The notes beneath the pieces were generated by a model. The model did no database searches and was not told where the DNA came from. It was given only the letters and a program-made list of their open reading frames with translations. DNA of 64,000 bases. Source: Paramecium pentaurelia. Lineage: Eukaryota > Ciliophora > Oligohymenophorea > Peniculida > Parameciidae. Below are positions 1 to 12,132 of the stretch, piece after piece. The DNA lies in contig CAJJDO010000089.1 in NCBI GenBank assembly GCA_905183005.1, positions 204,657 to 268,656 of the forward strand, written 5' to 3'. Positions within the stretch are counted from its first letter, which is position 1. The number at the start of each line of letters is the position of its first letter. Made by a program: the position numbers and the translations under genes.

Positions 1-759
1 TTTATATATAATTAGTTCCTTTAAATAAAATCTGCTTAGTAATTAATTCAGCAAATGTACATCCTAATGACCAAATATCAATTGCAGTTGAATATTCATG
101 TGATGATAACATTACTTCAGGAGCTCTATAATACCCTAAATATTATATATATTTAATACTTGTTACAACATATTCTGTCAACATATTTTGGCATCTATTA
201 TCCTCTGCTTCCAACTCTTCTATTTATCTTGCCAATCCAAAATCACAATAACATATTTCACAATTTTCAGTAGCCAATATATTACTTGGCTTAATATCTC
301 TATGCACAATACTTGCAGAGTGCAAATATTTTAACCCTTTAAGTAATTGATATCTAAATAGTAATATAGTAATTACATTATATATTGGTAATGTTAATCT
401 GTAAGATTCTATCCACTTTTAATAATCTTATAAAGATCTACTTCAAGATAATTAGTAACTAAATAAATTTCTCCAAATTCTAACTCTTTATTGGATTCAT
501 CATAGATTAGGTTCTCTAAATGTAAAATATTCTCATGCTGCATTGTTCTTAAAATTCTAATTTCTCTCAACACTCTTTTTGCATCAATTTCATCTCTTAC
601 TAGATGTAGTTTCTTAATAGCCACTTTCTGTTTCTCTGGATCAGTTTGTTTCTTATCAATAGCAAGAGCAACATGTCCATAGGCACCAGCTCCTAATAAT
701 TTTTTAACTTCATATCTAGCACCTACATTGAATTGAATCCCAGAAACTATTTGATTCAT
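1..759 (-). CDS. MAP kinase (ERK type), C-terminus cut by window edge
   Basis: Ser/Thr protein kinase of the MAPK family, expected to act in a phosphorylation cascade. The ATG is at 757-759 and the gene runs off the left edge, leaving about 237 residues. Visible motifs are the glycine loop GAGAYG (about residues 23-28), the catalytic lysine in VAIKKL, the catalytic loop HRDIKPSN, DFGLA and the activation loop TEY followed by VVTRYYRAPE. TEY is the dual phosphorylation site of ERK-type MAPKs. Two introns, 354-376 (23 nt) and 136-159 (24 nt), must be removed to restore the catalytic loop region and the RYYRAPE motif. TAA and TAG are read as Gln. The subfamily cannot be fixed without the C-terminus. 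Confidence 0.93.
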
Positions 760-782
760 AAGTATATAATTAATAAATCAAT

Positions 783-1925
783 TCACCATTTTATATTATG
801 TTTCTATGCAATCTATCTTAATTATAACTCAGTCTTATCATGTTTCCTTACTAATCCAATCCGTTATTAATACTATAATACTCTTTAGGTCTATGAATCT
901 GTTGGATCACTTAAAATCTATTAATTTTGCATTTATTTTTATTATTATTACTCATCATTGACTTTTGTTTCAAGTAACTTTTTCCTAGAACCTTGCTTAG
1001 TTCCTTTATTCAGAATAAAATTATTCTGAATTCTTAATGGATTTATGTTATTTTAAGATTTAACTTTGTTTCTATCTAAAAGTTATCTAATATGACCCAT
1101 AAACTCATTATATTTTTATTCATTCTTCATAGATGGCAATGCAAATTCCTAATCCATTATTTTAAACATAGGATGTCTATCAGTTTTAATTACATTAATA
1201 AGTTAATCTTTATTTTGTCTATCCTTAATCTGTTACAATAAATAATTAGTCATTAAATATAAATAATATTTCAATCATTTTTAGATTTTTCTTAGTACAA
1301 TATCATCTGTAGTAGTCTGTAGTGAGCTTTAAGAGTTTACATAAATAATACTAGCATTTCGTTATGGTCTAATTTTGAAGACAAAATCTTCTAATCTTTT
1401 CTTTTAAATTACACGTTCATCATTATTTAAAAGATTGCTCATTGAAGCACTCTTTACTGATCTAGTTTAACCTCTCATTCCATTATAATTGATGTCATTT
1501 ATATTCTAAAGTACAGGATTAAATTGCTTAGGTTAAAGTGTTCTACCCAATTTTATTGGACTACACTCTTCTAAGGGGGTTTAAAATAAGGTAGATCTAA
1601 GAGATATTTTCTGTGGATATAATTATAATTTTTGTTATCTAATAGGTGTTTTCAATATAATTGATGATTGCTAATATTTATTTTGGGATTCCATTTTTGT
1701 CTATGGTTCTAAAGCTGGTTTCTTGTTAGGCGAATTTGGTTTGCTGCTCTCATCTAATTTTGGCATAGAAGTAGTTCTAAATCTCATCCTTGTTTTTGGT
1801 GATTCTTAAGATGCCAAAATGGCAGGCTTATGAATTTATTAAGATCCCTACCTCTTTAAAAATAGAGGATTTTATATTAAATGCTCTAAGTAGTGTTCTT
1901 CACTTACTTCCCATCCCTAATCCAT
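783..1925 (-). CDS. Unknown Q/S/K-rich protein with an in-frame TGA
   Basis: I do not recognise this protein. The frame opens at ATG 1923-1925 and can be read to TGA 783-785, but a TGA at 1275-1277 lies in the same frame. Coding character is similar on both sides (Gln, Ser, Asn and basic residues, no obvious domain or membrane segment). A GT...AG stretch at 1230-1298 is 69 nt, a multiple of three, contains the TGA, and would rescue the frame as an unusually long intron, giving about 357 residues. Alternatives are two genes about 30 nt apart, a nonsense mutation, or a base error. The upstream neighbour is 286 bp away on the same strand. Confidence 0.55.
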
Positions 1926-2211
1926 TTTTCTTCCAAAATTATCAATTTTTATATATTATTTTATCAAATAATAAAAAATTACATTAGAAAAACAATAAAA
2001 TATAATTTTTTATTTGCTTAAATATTTCTATAAGAGATTTATAAATATAATTTCTACTTATGTATATAATTATTTTACTATTTTTGATATAAATTCTTAG
2101 TTTATATTAATTATCTATATTAATTAGAAGATGTCTTTACTAAATATTATATAAAAATGTTTTTGATATATTTATAAATAATTATAAATCGATGTAATAG
2201 ATAAGATGAGA

Positions 2212-3185
2212 TCAACTTAATAATGAAAGACATTTTTAATAGTAGACCTCCTTTTATGATTCAGCAAGAACTAATTCTTAACAAATGATTTCAGCTTTTT
2301 AATTAATTTTACTTAGTTCTTCTTTATTTTAACTATTTTAATAAATATTTAATTACATATTGTTATTTTTGATCATTTCTTCAAGAGAATTCAATATTAA
2401 TTTATTTTCCATTTAAACACTTTAAATTTTTTCTTTTGATAATATTTCAAAAGATTAAATTATCTTTTTAATAGATAAAAAAGTATCTTTAACGAAATTT
2501 TTGAATTCACTCTATTTTTATTTTAATAATATAATTTAGTTTTGTAGATTCTTAATTTTTGTATATTCATGATTATTTGATATCTTTAACAAAGATTATT
2601 ATTATGAACTTAATTATGTGTTTTCTTGAAATTGAAGACCTAATTTAGGAACCTTAACTGTACTAATATATTAACTTTTAGGATCATTTTAATATATTTT
2701 AGCTAATAAATTTGAGCAATATTATTTTTGTGATATAAGTTCCTATTGTAATCTATTAATTTTGAACTCTTATAATCTGATAACAGAGTCCTGTTAATCT
2801 ATTTTATTTCTCAAATCATTGACTAATTATTCTATTATCTAAATAAGATGATGATACTTGTGATAATTTTCTCTGATGTTGATGTCTAAGATTATTTATA
2901 CAATATCAAAGATAAACCGTCATTTTCTTATTGCATAAGCCGCGGATGATTTGTTTATAATCTGTTATGAGTGTTGTGTTAAACTTACTTAATGTGAAAC
3001 TTTTTATTTTGCTTGAATGCAGTGACTCTTTCAGTTTTAATTGATTTACTACCAATTTCTGGATCTGAATTGCCTACTGTTTTATTCAATACATTTGCAT
3101 CTGGTAATTGAATAGGTTAAACATGCAATTTGAGATGCTATTTTTTTGCAGGTGGTGGAGAATGTGAATTTTATGTAATTTACAT
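2212..3185 (-). CDS. Coiled-coil protein, unknown function
   Basis: Predicted protein of 305 residues with two introns, 2962-2988 (27 nt) and 2873-2901 (29 nt). The first 80 residues are Pro/Gln-rich and basic. The rest has long heptad-like stretches rich in Leu, Ile, Lys, Glu and Gln typical of coiled coils, with no catalytic motif and no signal peptide or membrane segment. The start ATG 3183-3185 lies only 22 bp downstream of the TGA of the trichocyst matrix protein gene on the same strand. A structural or cytoskeletal role is possible, but that is only inferred from the coiled coil. Confidence 0.75.
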
Positions 3186-3207
3186 ATTAATATTTAATTC
3201 TCATCAA

Positions 3208-4459
3208 TCATACTAATCCCCCTTAATTTAATTTGTTTCTAATTATTGTGCTAAATTCTGCAGAGTTAACAAAATCTTTAGCATTTCTAGTAGTTTAGAG
3301 TTGAATTTAATATTGAGCCTTCAATTCATTATAAATTTAAGTTTCTTAAGCTTAAGCATCTTTATCCTATTCTAATTAATATATATAATATTTATTTTAC
3401 ATAAAGATTCATTGTAATTTTATAAATCAAGTTCATTTTAAGCTAAGGCTTCTTGAGTTGATTTTAATTTATCTGTAATATATAAAATATTTATTAATAC
3501 TTTAATATGCAGCCAAAACATAAGTAGCTTCAAGAAGAGATCTTTTAAATTCTTAATATTCAGTGTTTAATGTTTTTTATCTCTCAACCCAAGTCTCTTC
3601 AATCTATTTTTCATCAATATTTTCCTAATTAATAATATATCACATCAATATTACTTAATTTAAACTAGCAACTAATTAATTTCTAGTATCTTATAATAAA
3701 TCTCTTATTTTCTTGGCTTATCCTTAATCAGAGAAGTTTTAAGTCAATTAAAGTAAAGCTTCAACAAGTGGGTGAATAGTGCTAGTTTTTGTGATCTTAT
3801 TATTAACTCTTTTTATAGCTTAATGAATTGTTGCTTTCTCAGAGAATGCTATATTTCCATTAATTAATGAATTAATCAATTACAAAGCTTCATCTACTGC
3901 ACTTATGGCACCTTAATGTTCACTCACTAAAATTATTTTATTTATTTATTTATATTACCTCTGTCTAAATAAGCTTAATGTTAATTTTATCTATTTAATG
4001 TTTCTCTTGCTAATGAATCTCTATTGTCATTCATAAAACCATTTAATCTATCTATTTTTTAATTAGTTTAATCAATGCTTGGTAATAAAATAGCATCAAT
4101 AAAGTCTTTTTGATTAAATATGTTAATTTCTGTTTGACCTATATTAATATCTAAGTTTTCTTGAGTTATTTAATGTTAATTAGTTGATCTAGTAAAATCA
4201 TCTTCTAATTATTGCAATTCAACAGTCAGTTCATTTTCCAAATCACCAATTGCTGTTACTAAATCATCTTTTATATTAATTACTCATTTATACCTAAAGG
4301 CCCTCTCATTTCTGCATGAGTCTGAGCCATCTCAATAATAAATCTTCCTAAATTACTTTAAGATATCTCATCAATTTTTTCAGTGCTCAATTACACCATG
4401 CTAGGGTCTACAGAGCATACTAAATAAATAGTCAATGTAAAAGCTAAGAATTTTTACAT
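3208..4459 (-). CDS. Trichocyst matrix protein-like secretory protein
   Basis: Predicted 368-residue precursor resembling the Paramecium trichocyst matrix proteins, which are packed as crystalline cores of the dense-core secretory organelles. An N-terminal hydrophobic signal peptide (about residues 1-16, ending near C-S-V-D) is followed by the family-like pattern of a short helix, then GPLDDLVTAIGDLENEL and acidic, Gln-rich helical segments throughout. The length fits the family. Five introns: 4268-4293, 3927-3958, 3625-3654, 3473-3500 and 3372-3400 (26-32 nt), all needed to keep one frame to TGA 3208-3210. Assignment rests on sequence style and signal peptide. The family has many divergent members, so the exact subfamily is open. 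Confidence 0.82.
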
Positions 4460-4690
4460 TAGGTAATTTAATATTTATATAAATATAATCCGTTTTAATA
4501 TAGAAGTTTTCATGTTTTATTATTATCAATGTTAAATGATTTAAATGATAGTCATTAAACTTATATTCCATTATTATATCAGTAAATAAATTAAATTATC
4601 TATTAATCACTGATTAAGATGAATTTAGAGTTATATATATCAAAATAATTAAGAGTAAAAATTATAATTAATATAAATTTTTAATTTATT
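4460..4690. promoter_or_regulatory. Divergent intergenic region
   Basis: A 231 bp AT-rich spacer between the starts of the trichocyst matrix protein gene (minus) and the two-pass membrane protein gene (plus). It must contain both promoters unless they extend into coding sequence. I see no motif that I can name. Confidence 0.4.
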
Positions 4691-6184
4691 ATGGATTTTA
4701 TTGCATCTTTTGATAAATTTGGAGCTGTCTATAAACCAAAAATAAAATAAGAATAAAATAACTATCAAACAGTTCTTGGTGGAATTATTTCAATATTAAT
4801 ATATTTAGTAAGTTTCATTTACTTTTGTTACAAAATATATTAATTTGGAAAAAATGAAGTTAATCCCATATAGTCAATAGCTTATGAATATACTGAAAAT
4901 TTAATAATAACTGATATTGGAGATTTTTTGAGTTTTTAAATTTTAGGAACTTAGATTAATCCTTTTAATAAGACTGCTTAAGTTCTTGTGCCAATGATAA
5001 TTTACTAAGGAACTGAGATGACAGATTCTGGTAATTAATAATAAGTATTCCATAGTATTTGTTCCATATGAGAATATATACAAAAATGAAGGGATTAACT
5101 TTGAAACTCAATTATACACTCCAAAAAATTTAAGTCTCTAGAATGGTGAAGGGGATTATCCTCATAAAATCTTGATTGGATTATAAGTATGTGATTCAAA
5201 GTAACACAGAAATTGTGCTGATGATACCATTATAGATTAATTTTTTAAGTATTTGTATTATCATATAAAATTAGTTAAAATAATCTCTTAATTAAGACAA
5301 CTGTTATAACAGAATAATATAATTCATTTTCGAGAAGCATTAATAATATGTCAACAGAATTGATTTTTGCTATTGATAGAACCACAACTTTTTATTAAAG
5401 ATTGATTATGCAGGCTCAACTCTTAGAAATAGATGATGGTCCTCTTCTTCCTGCTTATAATTCCAGATGGATTTTTAGTGATTCATTAGTTCAAACTTAA
5501 AGTTTAGGACCAAGTTATAAGACCAACTTTACTGCAATGTTTATAACTGAATTATCTATGTCATTTGTAACTCAAAAAAAAGTAGTTTAATATATTAAAG
5601 TTGCCTAAGTTTTAGCTGATGTAGGTTCAATATTTTCAAGTCTTATGCTATTCAGTATTATTATATCTTCTTTCAATGAATTTTTAATGGAATAAGAACT
5701 TATTTAATAAGTAATTGAGATTTATTATCCTTAATTTTCGAAATTACAATTAAAACGATTATTTAATTTTGGTCCTATATCTGAAGTAAGATTTTAGGGT
5801 AAAACTGTTGATCTAGAATAATTTTAAAAATTCTATAAAAATGCTAAGACAATAGCCAAGAATAAATTAACTGTGCATAGTAACATATATTAGACATCTA
5901 GATTATAGTTTGCTATTTAAGGATTAATTGCACGTGAAGCTTTAAAGAAATTAAAATCTTAGGGAATTAAATTAAATTTGAATTATGATAATAATACATT
6001 TAAATCTCCTAGGGAAAATTAAGTTTAAGCATCAAAATCACCAGTAATAGAATATCAGGAAATAGAAGATCATATAAATCTATAATTTATAGATGAAGAT
6101 TTTGATTTATTTGAATAAGAAGATAATTAATAACATGAAAAATAGAAAATAATTGATGAAATTTAAGAACAAAATTTACATTGA
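4691..6184 (+). CDS. Two-pass membrane protein, ciliate family
   Basis: Predicted 480-residue protein starting MDFIASFDKFG and ending at TGA 6182-6184, with introns 5031-5055 (25 nt) and 5249-5274 (26 nt). Hydrophobic segments lie near residues 35-56 (GGIISILIYLVSFIYFCYKI) and around residue 300 (GSIFSSLMLFSIIISSF), with a long loop between them that is probably lumenal or extracellular, and a charged cytoplasmic C-terminal tail of about 160 residues rich in Gln and acidic residues. I recall similar two-pass proteins in ciliates, but their function is not known to me. No transporter or channel signature can be seen. Confidence 0.8.
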
Positions 6185-6276
6185 AAATGTATTTAATAAT
6201 GAAATTTATTAATTTATATTAAATAGAACCATAATATTATATTATATATTTTAAATTTATATTAATTATTAATTTT

Positions 6277-7413
6277 TCATTTTGTATATTTTTTGAATCC
6301 ATCCATATATTATGATTGTCCAATATTATATTCTATTGGTTCATCTACTCCCACATATACTTTATTCATTGCTTAACTAATAGGAGATGGAGGTATATTA
6401 AAATATACTTAAGGTGGAACAATAAATTAAACACTTGGTTATAATACTTTACTATTATTTAAGGAATCAATCTATATTAATAATTAAGATATACTCTGTC
6501 TTTGTTAAAAAACTTATTATATTGTTCACTTAGAAAATTATTCGGTTTACTGTTATTAATACCGTTGAGTAAACTATCCATTTACATAAGTTTAATTGGA
6601 TTAGAATTAGTAAACATGGATAATTACTATTTATAATCTTGATGATCTTATTAAGAATTTGATTATTCATCATATTAATTGCCACATTAATAGAGATCAT
6701 CAAAATTTCTAGCTTATTGATGATCAATAATATCATTGACTACTATTTGATCATTATTTTTTTAATTATTTTTAACTCTCATTTTAGATTTCTAAATATC
6801 TTACTCTTCTTATTTATTTTCTATTTTAACTATTTTTCTTGAATCTTATTATAATTATTATTATTGTATTTTTTCTACATTTTCTAACATTTTATTTCTT
6901 AATCTCATTTATTGTTATCCATTAATAATTTATTACTAATTGGTTTATTATTATTATATTTCTAATTATTTATTTGAAGCTCTTGTTCTTTTTTATTCAA
7001 CACTTTATTCACTTTCTACATCTGATTATGATTCACCTTCTTTTCTCTTTTGAAATCCTGGATACTTAATAAATATATAATATTTTAATGTACATCTTAT
7101 TTAGTGAACACTTTCTTATGATATTATTAAATCAATTCCATTTCAATATTATCATTTGATGTAAATTAATATACAATTCCATTCAGATCTGTAAAACACA
7201 AAAGCATTTTGATATTACACAAAACTGCTAATTCACATGCTTTTTTTAATAAACCATTTTTCCTTTTATTGAATGTGATCTAAAATAATATTAATTAGTT
7301 ATTAAATTATATAGAGGTTCTAAAAATAGTACAATAAGTAATTAATTAAATAAATTTACATTCCTTATACGATCATCTTTAAGATATTAAATGTCAATTT
7401 TATTCCTTCCCAT
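6277..7413 (-). CDS. MADS-box transcription factor
   Basis: A 334-residue protein with an N-terminal MADS DNA-binding and dimerisation domain (about residues 1-60): MGRNKIDIQ, then after an intron ITFNKRKNGLLKKACELAVL and CFTDLNGIVYQF, closely following SRF/MEF2-type boxes. The rest is Gln/Asn-rich low complexity, usual in ciliate transcription factors. Three introns are inferred: 7280-7359 (80 nt, far longer than any other here, inside the MADS box), 7065-7093 (29 nt) and 6472-6494 (23 nt). The last two move the frame so that it stays open to TGA 6277-6279. The start lies 45 bp from the divergent start of the DZIP1-like gene. Confidence 0.93.
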
Positions 7414-7458
7414 AATATATATAATAAATTTTTAATTATTTATAATAATCTTTTATAA

Positions 7459-9221
7459 ATGTCTAATTTTTGGAAAGAAATACAGAACTACTCAGGATGC
7501 ACAGATTTTGAATAATTACAATAATATCTCAATATCATCTACAAAGTAAAATATAATAAAAATAATTTAGTTTGAAATTTAATTAGAAGACTTTTAAACT
7601 GTACATCCAGTATATTTATCAAAATTATTACATTTACACCAATTAGCCATATAATATTATGAACATTCCACTGAAGAATTGATAGAGTATGATAAGTATA
7701 TTGCAAAATCAACAATAGATATTTCAGAACAAGTAATCATTTAATTCTATTCTTAGATTCAAAATATAGAAAAAAGACTTATAGAAAGTAAAGTAAATAT
7801 TAAAGCAGCCAAAAAAAAATTGGGATTAGAATTGAATCAAAAAGATAAATTTATGTAGAAAATAACAAATACTTAATTAATATAATGTCTATATTGTGAT
7901 AAAGTAGTCACAACAGATTCATAATTTGATTTACATATGTAATAATATCATAAAAGAGAATTTAACAAAAAAGAAGTTAATATTATCAATTAAGCTATGT
8001 AGAATCAATTATTAACATAGCAATTAAGTAATAAAATTATCTAATAAAATCAACAAAATTATTTAGCTTTAAATTATTAACTTCTATAATTTACTAAAGA
8101 ATAATTATCAAGAGAAACAACAGACTTTATATAAAATACTTTAGAAGTTAATTAAAAAATTAAAAATATAGATTAAACTTATACTAATAAAATTAAAAAT
8201 CTAGAAGAAGAAATTGAAAATAAATTAAAATTAATATAACTTAATACAGAAAAAGAAGAATAAATTAGAGAATAATAAGTAAAAGAAAAAGTTGCATCAT
8301 TGGAAGAACATATTAAATAAGAATTTGAAAAATCAAGATCTGTATTTATGAAATAAAGATCATAAAATAAATTAAAGACAAATACTTTTGTTCAAAAATC
8401 TTAGGAAGGTGCATTAAGTAATTCATAATTACCTCATTCTGCTGTCTTTCGATCATAATCTGGTATACATAGAGGATAAACTACTATGAATATATAAAGT
8501 CTTGCTAATATTGAATAAGATGAATTAATTGAAGATGATCAATACAAAAATCTTGATTAATTACAAATCAAAAAACAAATTAAATAAACATAAAATTTAG
8601 AGTCTTCTTAATAAGGTCAAATTGATTAATCTTAATAATTATCTGAATCCTTATAAGTAAGCTAAGGTCTCATTAAACCTCCAACAGATCCTTAATTATA
8701 ATAATCAAAATTCTCTAAGCCAATTCAGAAAAAGAATTCAGAATCTGAAGAAGATTAATCATTTAATAGGAATGTACATCATTATGATAATGATGATAAT
8801 ATTGATTATATGGCATAAAATCTAGAAACTTTTCGTAATGCAATAGAGACTTAATAAAATATGTTATTTGAATTGTACTTAATATATTCTATTCAGATTA
8901 TTAAATCGAAGTAAAGGTTAAAGACCAACTTGTACAGATCTCTAAAAATAATTTTATAGAAAAATTTTGGAGAAAAATATTGAAAAAGATATCAAAGGAA
9001 TAGAATAGAATGATCTTAAAATATTGAAAAAAACATATGATGAATTAAATAAACAATTAAAAGATTAATAGGCTGATGTTGAAGAGAAATTATAATTATA
9101 CTCTTTTAATGAAGAATCTCGTAGTCCAGAGGAAGTCGATTCTAGAAGAGCTACATAATTTTTAAATATTAGGTCTAGAAGAAATAGTGGGAAACATTAA
9201 AGGAATCCATCTTAAAAATGA
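7459..9221 (+). CDS. DZIP1-like zinc finger coiled-coil protein
   Basis: A 571-residue protein with introns 7546-7570 (25 nt) and 8875-8896 (22 nt). After a helical N-terminal region (about 1-110) comes a single C2H2 finger, CLYCDKVVTTDSQFDLHMQQ followed by YH, and then a long Gln/Glu/Lys-rich coiled coil. One finger between an alpha-helical N-domain and a coiled coil is the layout of DZIP1/Iguana proteins, which act at the ciliary basal body and transition zone. Similarity in the N-domain (LLHLHQLAIQYYEHSTEEL) also fits. The C-terminal half is Ser/Gln-rich and variable. The family assignment is probable, not certain. Other genes in the window are also ciliary. Confidence 0.65.
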
Positions 9222-9530
9222 TATTTTATTTTTCTTCCTAATAATTAAGAATTAATCTAAATACTTAGAAAGGTAGATTGTAGTTATAATTTATTATATT
9301 TTAGCAATAAAAATAAATATTAAATTTAATTAATACTCCAATGAATTTAGACTTAAATTCTATATTAATTTGAATACAATTTTATTGGCATAACATAAAT
9401 AAACAGAATATATTTAGATCAATTAGAATCAATAAAAAAAATAGAAATTAGAAATTCAATATTTATAATAAACTGTTAGTCTTTTTTCAATTTAAAATTT
9501 TAATTATATTTAATATGATGATAAATATAA
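9222..9530. other. Intergenic region between convergent genes
   Basis: A 309 bp AT-rich spacer between the stop of the DZIP1-like gene (plus) and the stop of the first HSF gene (minus). No feature seen beyond short T and A runs. Confidence 0.5.
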
Positions 9531-10224
9531 TCAGAGAATTTAGGAATAAAAACATTCTGATCGTTCTTCTTCTTAAGAACAGCTTTCTAAATATTAACTA
9601 GTTGAATCTACTTTATACCAACTTATTATAGATTAAACTTATCCATTTAATTTCTCATATTTAATTTCCATTTACTCTCTTTGTTATTGTAAATCTAAAT
9701 ATATTTATTTATGTTATTATAATATGATCTCATGTTAATTAATAATATGAGTGAATTATTATTCATCTTATTTTAAATTTTATTTTATTGAAGTGATTTC
9801 ATCTATCAAAAATCTTTAATAACATTAATGATTAAACCTTTATTTTTATTACATCTTGTTTTAGCTTCTTTTTAACAAAACTAATAGATGTCTAATTTAT
9901 TATTAAATAATACTCTTTTCCTTTTAAAAAATTTTAATGCCAAAACACTTATTAATTATTCTGATTTCGAATCTTCTAAAAATCATACATATTCAACTGT
10001 CTCAAGAAAGAAGTAAAGTGATTATGTTTAAAATGCTAAGGCAATATTTATTGTTCCAATAATTCAGGATTTAAAACAATAAATGCATCTCCTTATGGTG
10101 CCCATGTGATTATTAACGAATTATTCTTTTTCCTATATATATTACTCATTACTATGTCTTCTAATATTGTATGCAATTTAATAATGAAAGACGGAATAGT
10201 ATATTTTGATTTGTTTTAATCCAT
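9531..10224 (-). CDS. Heat shock factor-type protein, short (HSF copy A)
   Basis: A 214-residue protein carrying an HSF DNA-binding domain at residues about 9-105: IPSFIIKLHTILEDI, NNSLIITWAPQGDAFIV, LPQHFKHNHFTSFLRQLNMY and DFQKI, then FLKGKEHLLVLLKR, all matching the winged helix-turn-helix and its flanking segment. A Gln-rich heptad region follows, possibly for trimerisation. Introns are 10126-10152 (27 nt, chosen by comparison with HSF copy B; frame-neutral, so uncertain) and 9892-9913 (22 nt). The start is ATG 10222-10224. The frame stays open upstream to about 10544 through a possible 26-nt intron, so a longer N-terminus or a small separate gene cannot be excluded. Confidence 0.9.
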
Positions 10225-10629
10225 GGAATATTTGAGGAATTTAGAAATATATATTAATTAATAAATCTTTGGAGATTAATTATTTATATTAATTATAATT
10301 TCCTCCCCCTAAAAATTAATAACCACACAATTCCTTCCTTGTTTCCTTATCCTTTTACTAATTTTCAAAGATTCATTTTCAATATCTTATTCAAACTTCA
10401 CTTAACTTGACACTATCAATCTCTTTATATATACTTACTAATATCATCAATTGAAAACTTAAATGTTATTGTCTATTTTTTTATTTATGAATTGTTCCCA
10501 ATAATGGTCTTTATCAAAAATGTTTGCATTTTTTGATTTTTCATTTTAGCTCTATTTCTAAAATTTCATCCATCAGCGATATTGAACTATTATGTAATTT
10601 ATATAAAATATATTATTATTAAATTTATC
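10225..10629. other. Region upstream of HSF A, possible coding extension
   Basis: On the minus strand a frame from ATG 10542-10544, with a GT...AG intron-like 26-nt segment starting with GTAAGT, continues without TGA into the HSF A start. A second overlapping frame is also fairly protein-like. I cannot decide between an N-terminal extension of the HSF, a small gene, or a leader, so no CDS is called here. Confidence 0.3.
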
Positions 10630-11546
10630 ATGGATTAACCCCATTTTAATATTCTTAAGCATAATCATAATTTAATAGAATAATTCTCTTAATAAACACT
10701 ATCTTGCATTCAATTTGAATATTTATGGAAATAATTATTTTATTTGATTAGAACTAATATTAGAATAAGCAAAATTGCTCATCTTTCTAATTGCTAAGTA
10801 AATAAGCTTATTAAATTATTTACATTTATGATTTTAAGTTATGATTACACTGAGGATTACTATATTAATTTTATGAAAATTATATTAAAATAAAGTAACA
10901 AAGGATGACAATATTTTTTTTATTCAATTAAGCAAAAATTTATTATAATCTTAATAGAAATATGCAAAATCATTAACTATTATTTAAATGAGAGATAAAG
11001 TATATGCATGAATATCATCATTTTATTTACATCTTTAATTAGTGAATAAATGAGTTTAATTTTATTATTTCCTCAAATCAATGAGGAAATATTAATTGAA
11101 TGGCCTTTTCTATTTTATCTTATGTTTCATCTAATTTTTAAAGGAAAATCAAATAAATAGTAATATGAAGATTTGATTTACTTTATAAACTTAATGTAAA
11201 TTCAAAACCTGAATTAAATTGTATATTTATAGAAAACTAATTGATTCATGATAAATAATTGAATATTAGATATTATTATTTTTAGATTTAAGCAATGAAA
11301 TAAATAGATTCCAATATCCCTTTTTAAATCCAATAATCTCAATACTTAAAAAAATTATTATTTAAAATTGGATTAATTAAATTATATCATTAAACAATCA
11401 ATACTGAAAATTAGATTAGTAGAAAATAATTATTAAATAAGAAATAAAAAGATATCCATAATTTTCATATATTAAAAAATGATGAAATATTTAATTTGTG
11501 TTTCTTAAAGATTTTAAAAACAGAAATATTTAAATTAATAACTTGA
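10630..11546 (+). pseudogene. Decayed or unresolved gene with internal TGA and frame shift
   Basis: A plus-strand frame opens at ATG 10630-10632 with plausible protein (MDQPHFNILKHNHN...), meets TGA at 10906-10908, and continues in the same frame to TGA 11242-11244. A third protein-like segment then runs in another frame to TGA 11544-11546. I found no 20-35 nt intron that removes the first TGA in phase: the best GT...AG candidate (38 nt, from 10895) shifts the frame by one. An eight-T run lies inside it and could hide a base error. Either a pseudogene or a gene whose introns I cannot resolve. No recognised domain. Confidence 0.4.
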
Positions 11547-11885
11547 AAAAAAACAAGACTCTTAATTATAAACTATTTTTTTATAATTATACTTTGATTA
11601 TAATTATTATTGCAAAATTGATTATTTTTTATTTTAAATATATGTGATTTAATGGATTATATATTTTATTTATGAGTTTAATCATGCATAATAGTAAATT
11701 TAATCAATTTTGGTATTATAAAATAACACTCTATTCAAACCCATATTTTAATTAAGGATTAATTTATTTAATTATAACAGTAATCACTAAAATCAATATA
11801 ATGAGGAATTCATAACAGTTCTGCTTCTGATTTAAGACGACATTACAATTAACTGATTATATTTATTATAAATATATATATTTAT

Positions 11886-12030
11886 GTGATGAATCAACAA
11901 CGAGTACAAGAGATTAAATAGATATCCATCTATTATTCTAGTATATACAATTATTTGAGGCAATCAAATAAAATTATATAGAATTTAATAATCTAGAGAT
12001 TAGTGATACCATTAAACACTAAATCTCTGA
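11886..12030 (+). ncRNA. Possible C/D box snoRNA 1
   Basis: A perfect C-box GTGATGA at 11886-11892, preceded by TATATTTAT, and a D-box CTGA at 12027-12030. The spacing of 145 nt is long for a C/D snoRNA. No guide target was verified. Weak call, strengthened only by two more such motifs within 350 bp in the same orientation. Confidence 0.2.
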
Positions 12031-12132
12031 TCTACAATCTAATCAAATATTAAAGTGTTGATTTAGTAGTTCTAGATTAATCTTGATTCAAATAATTTGC
12101 TACTATTTGATGGATTAATAATATGATATAAA

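Noticed and set aside
9330..9740. A long plus-strand frame with no TGA
   Set aside because: It is antisense to the C-terminal part of HSF copy A, which has recognisable domain sequence and consistent introns.
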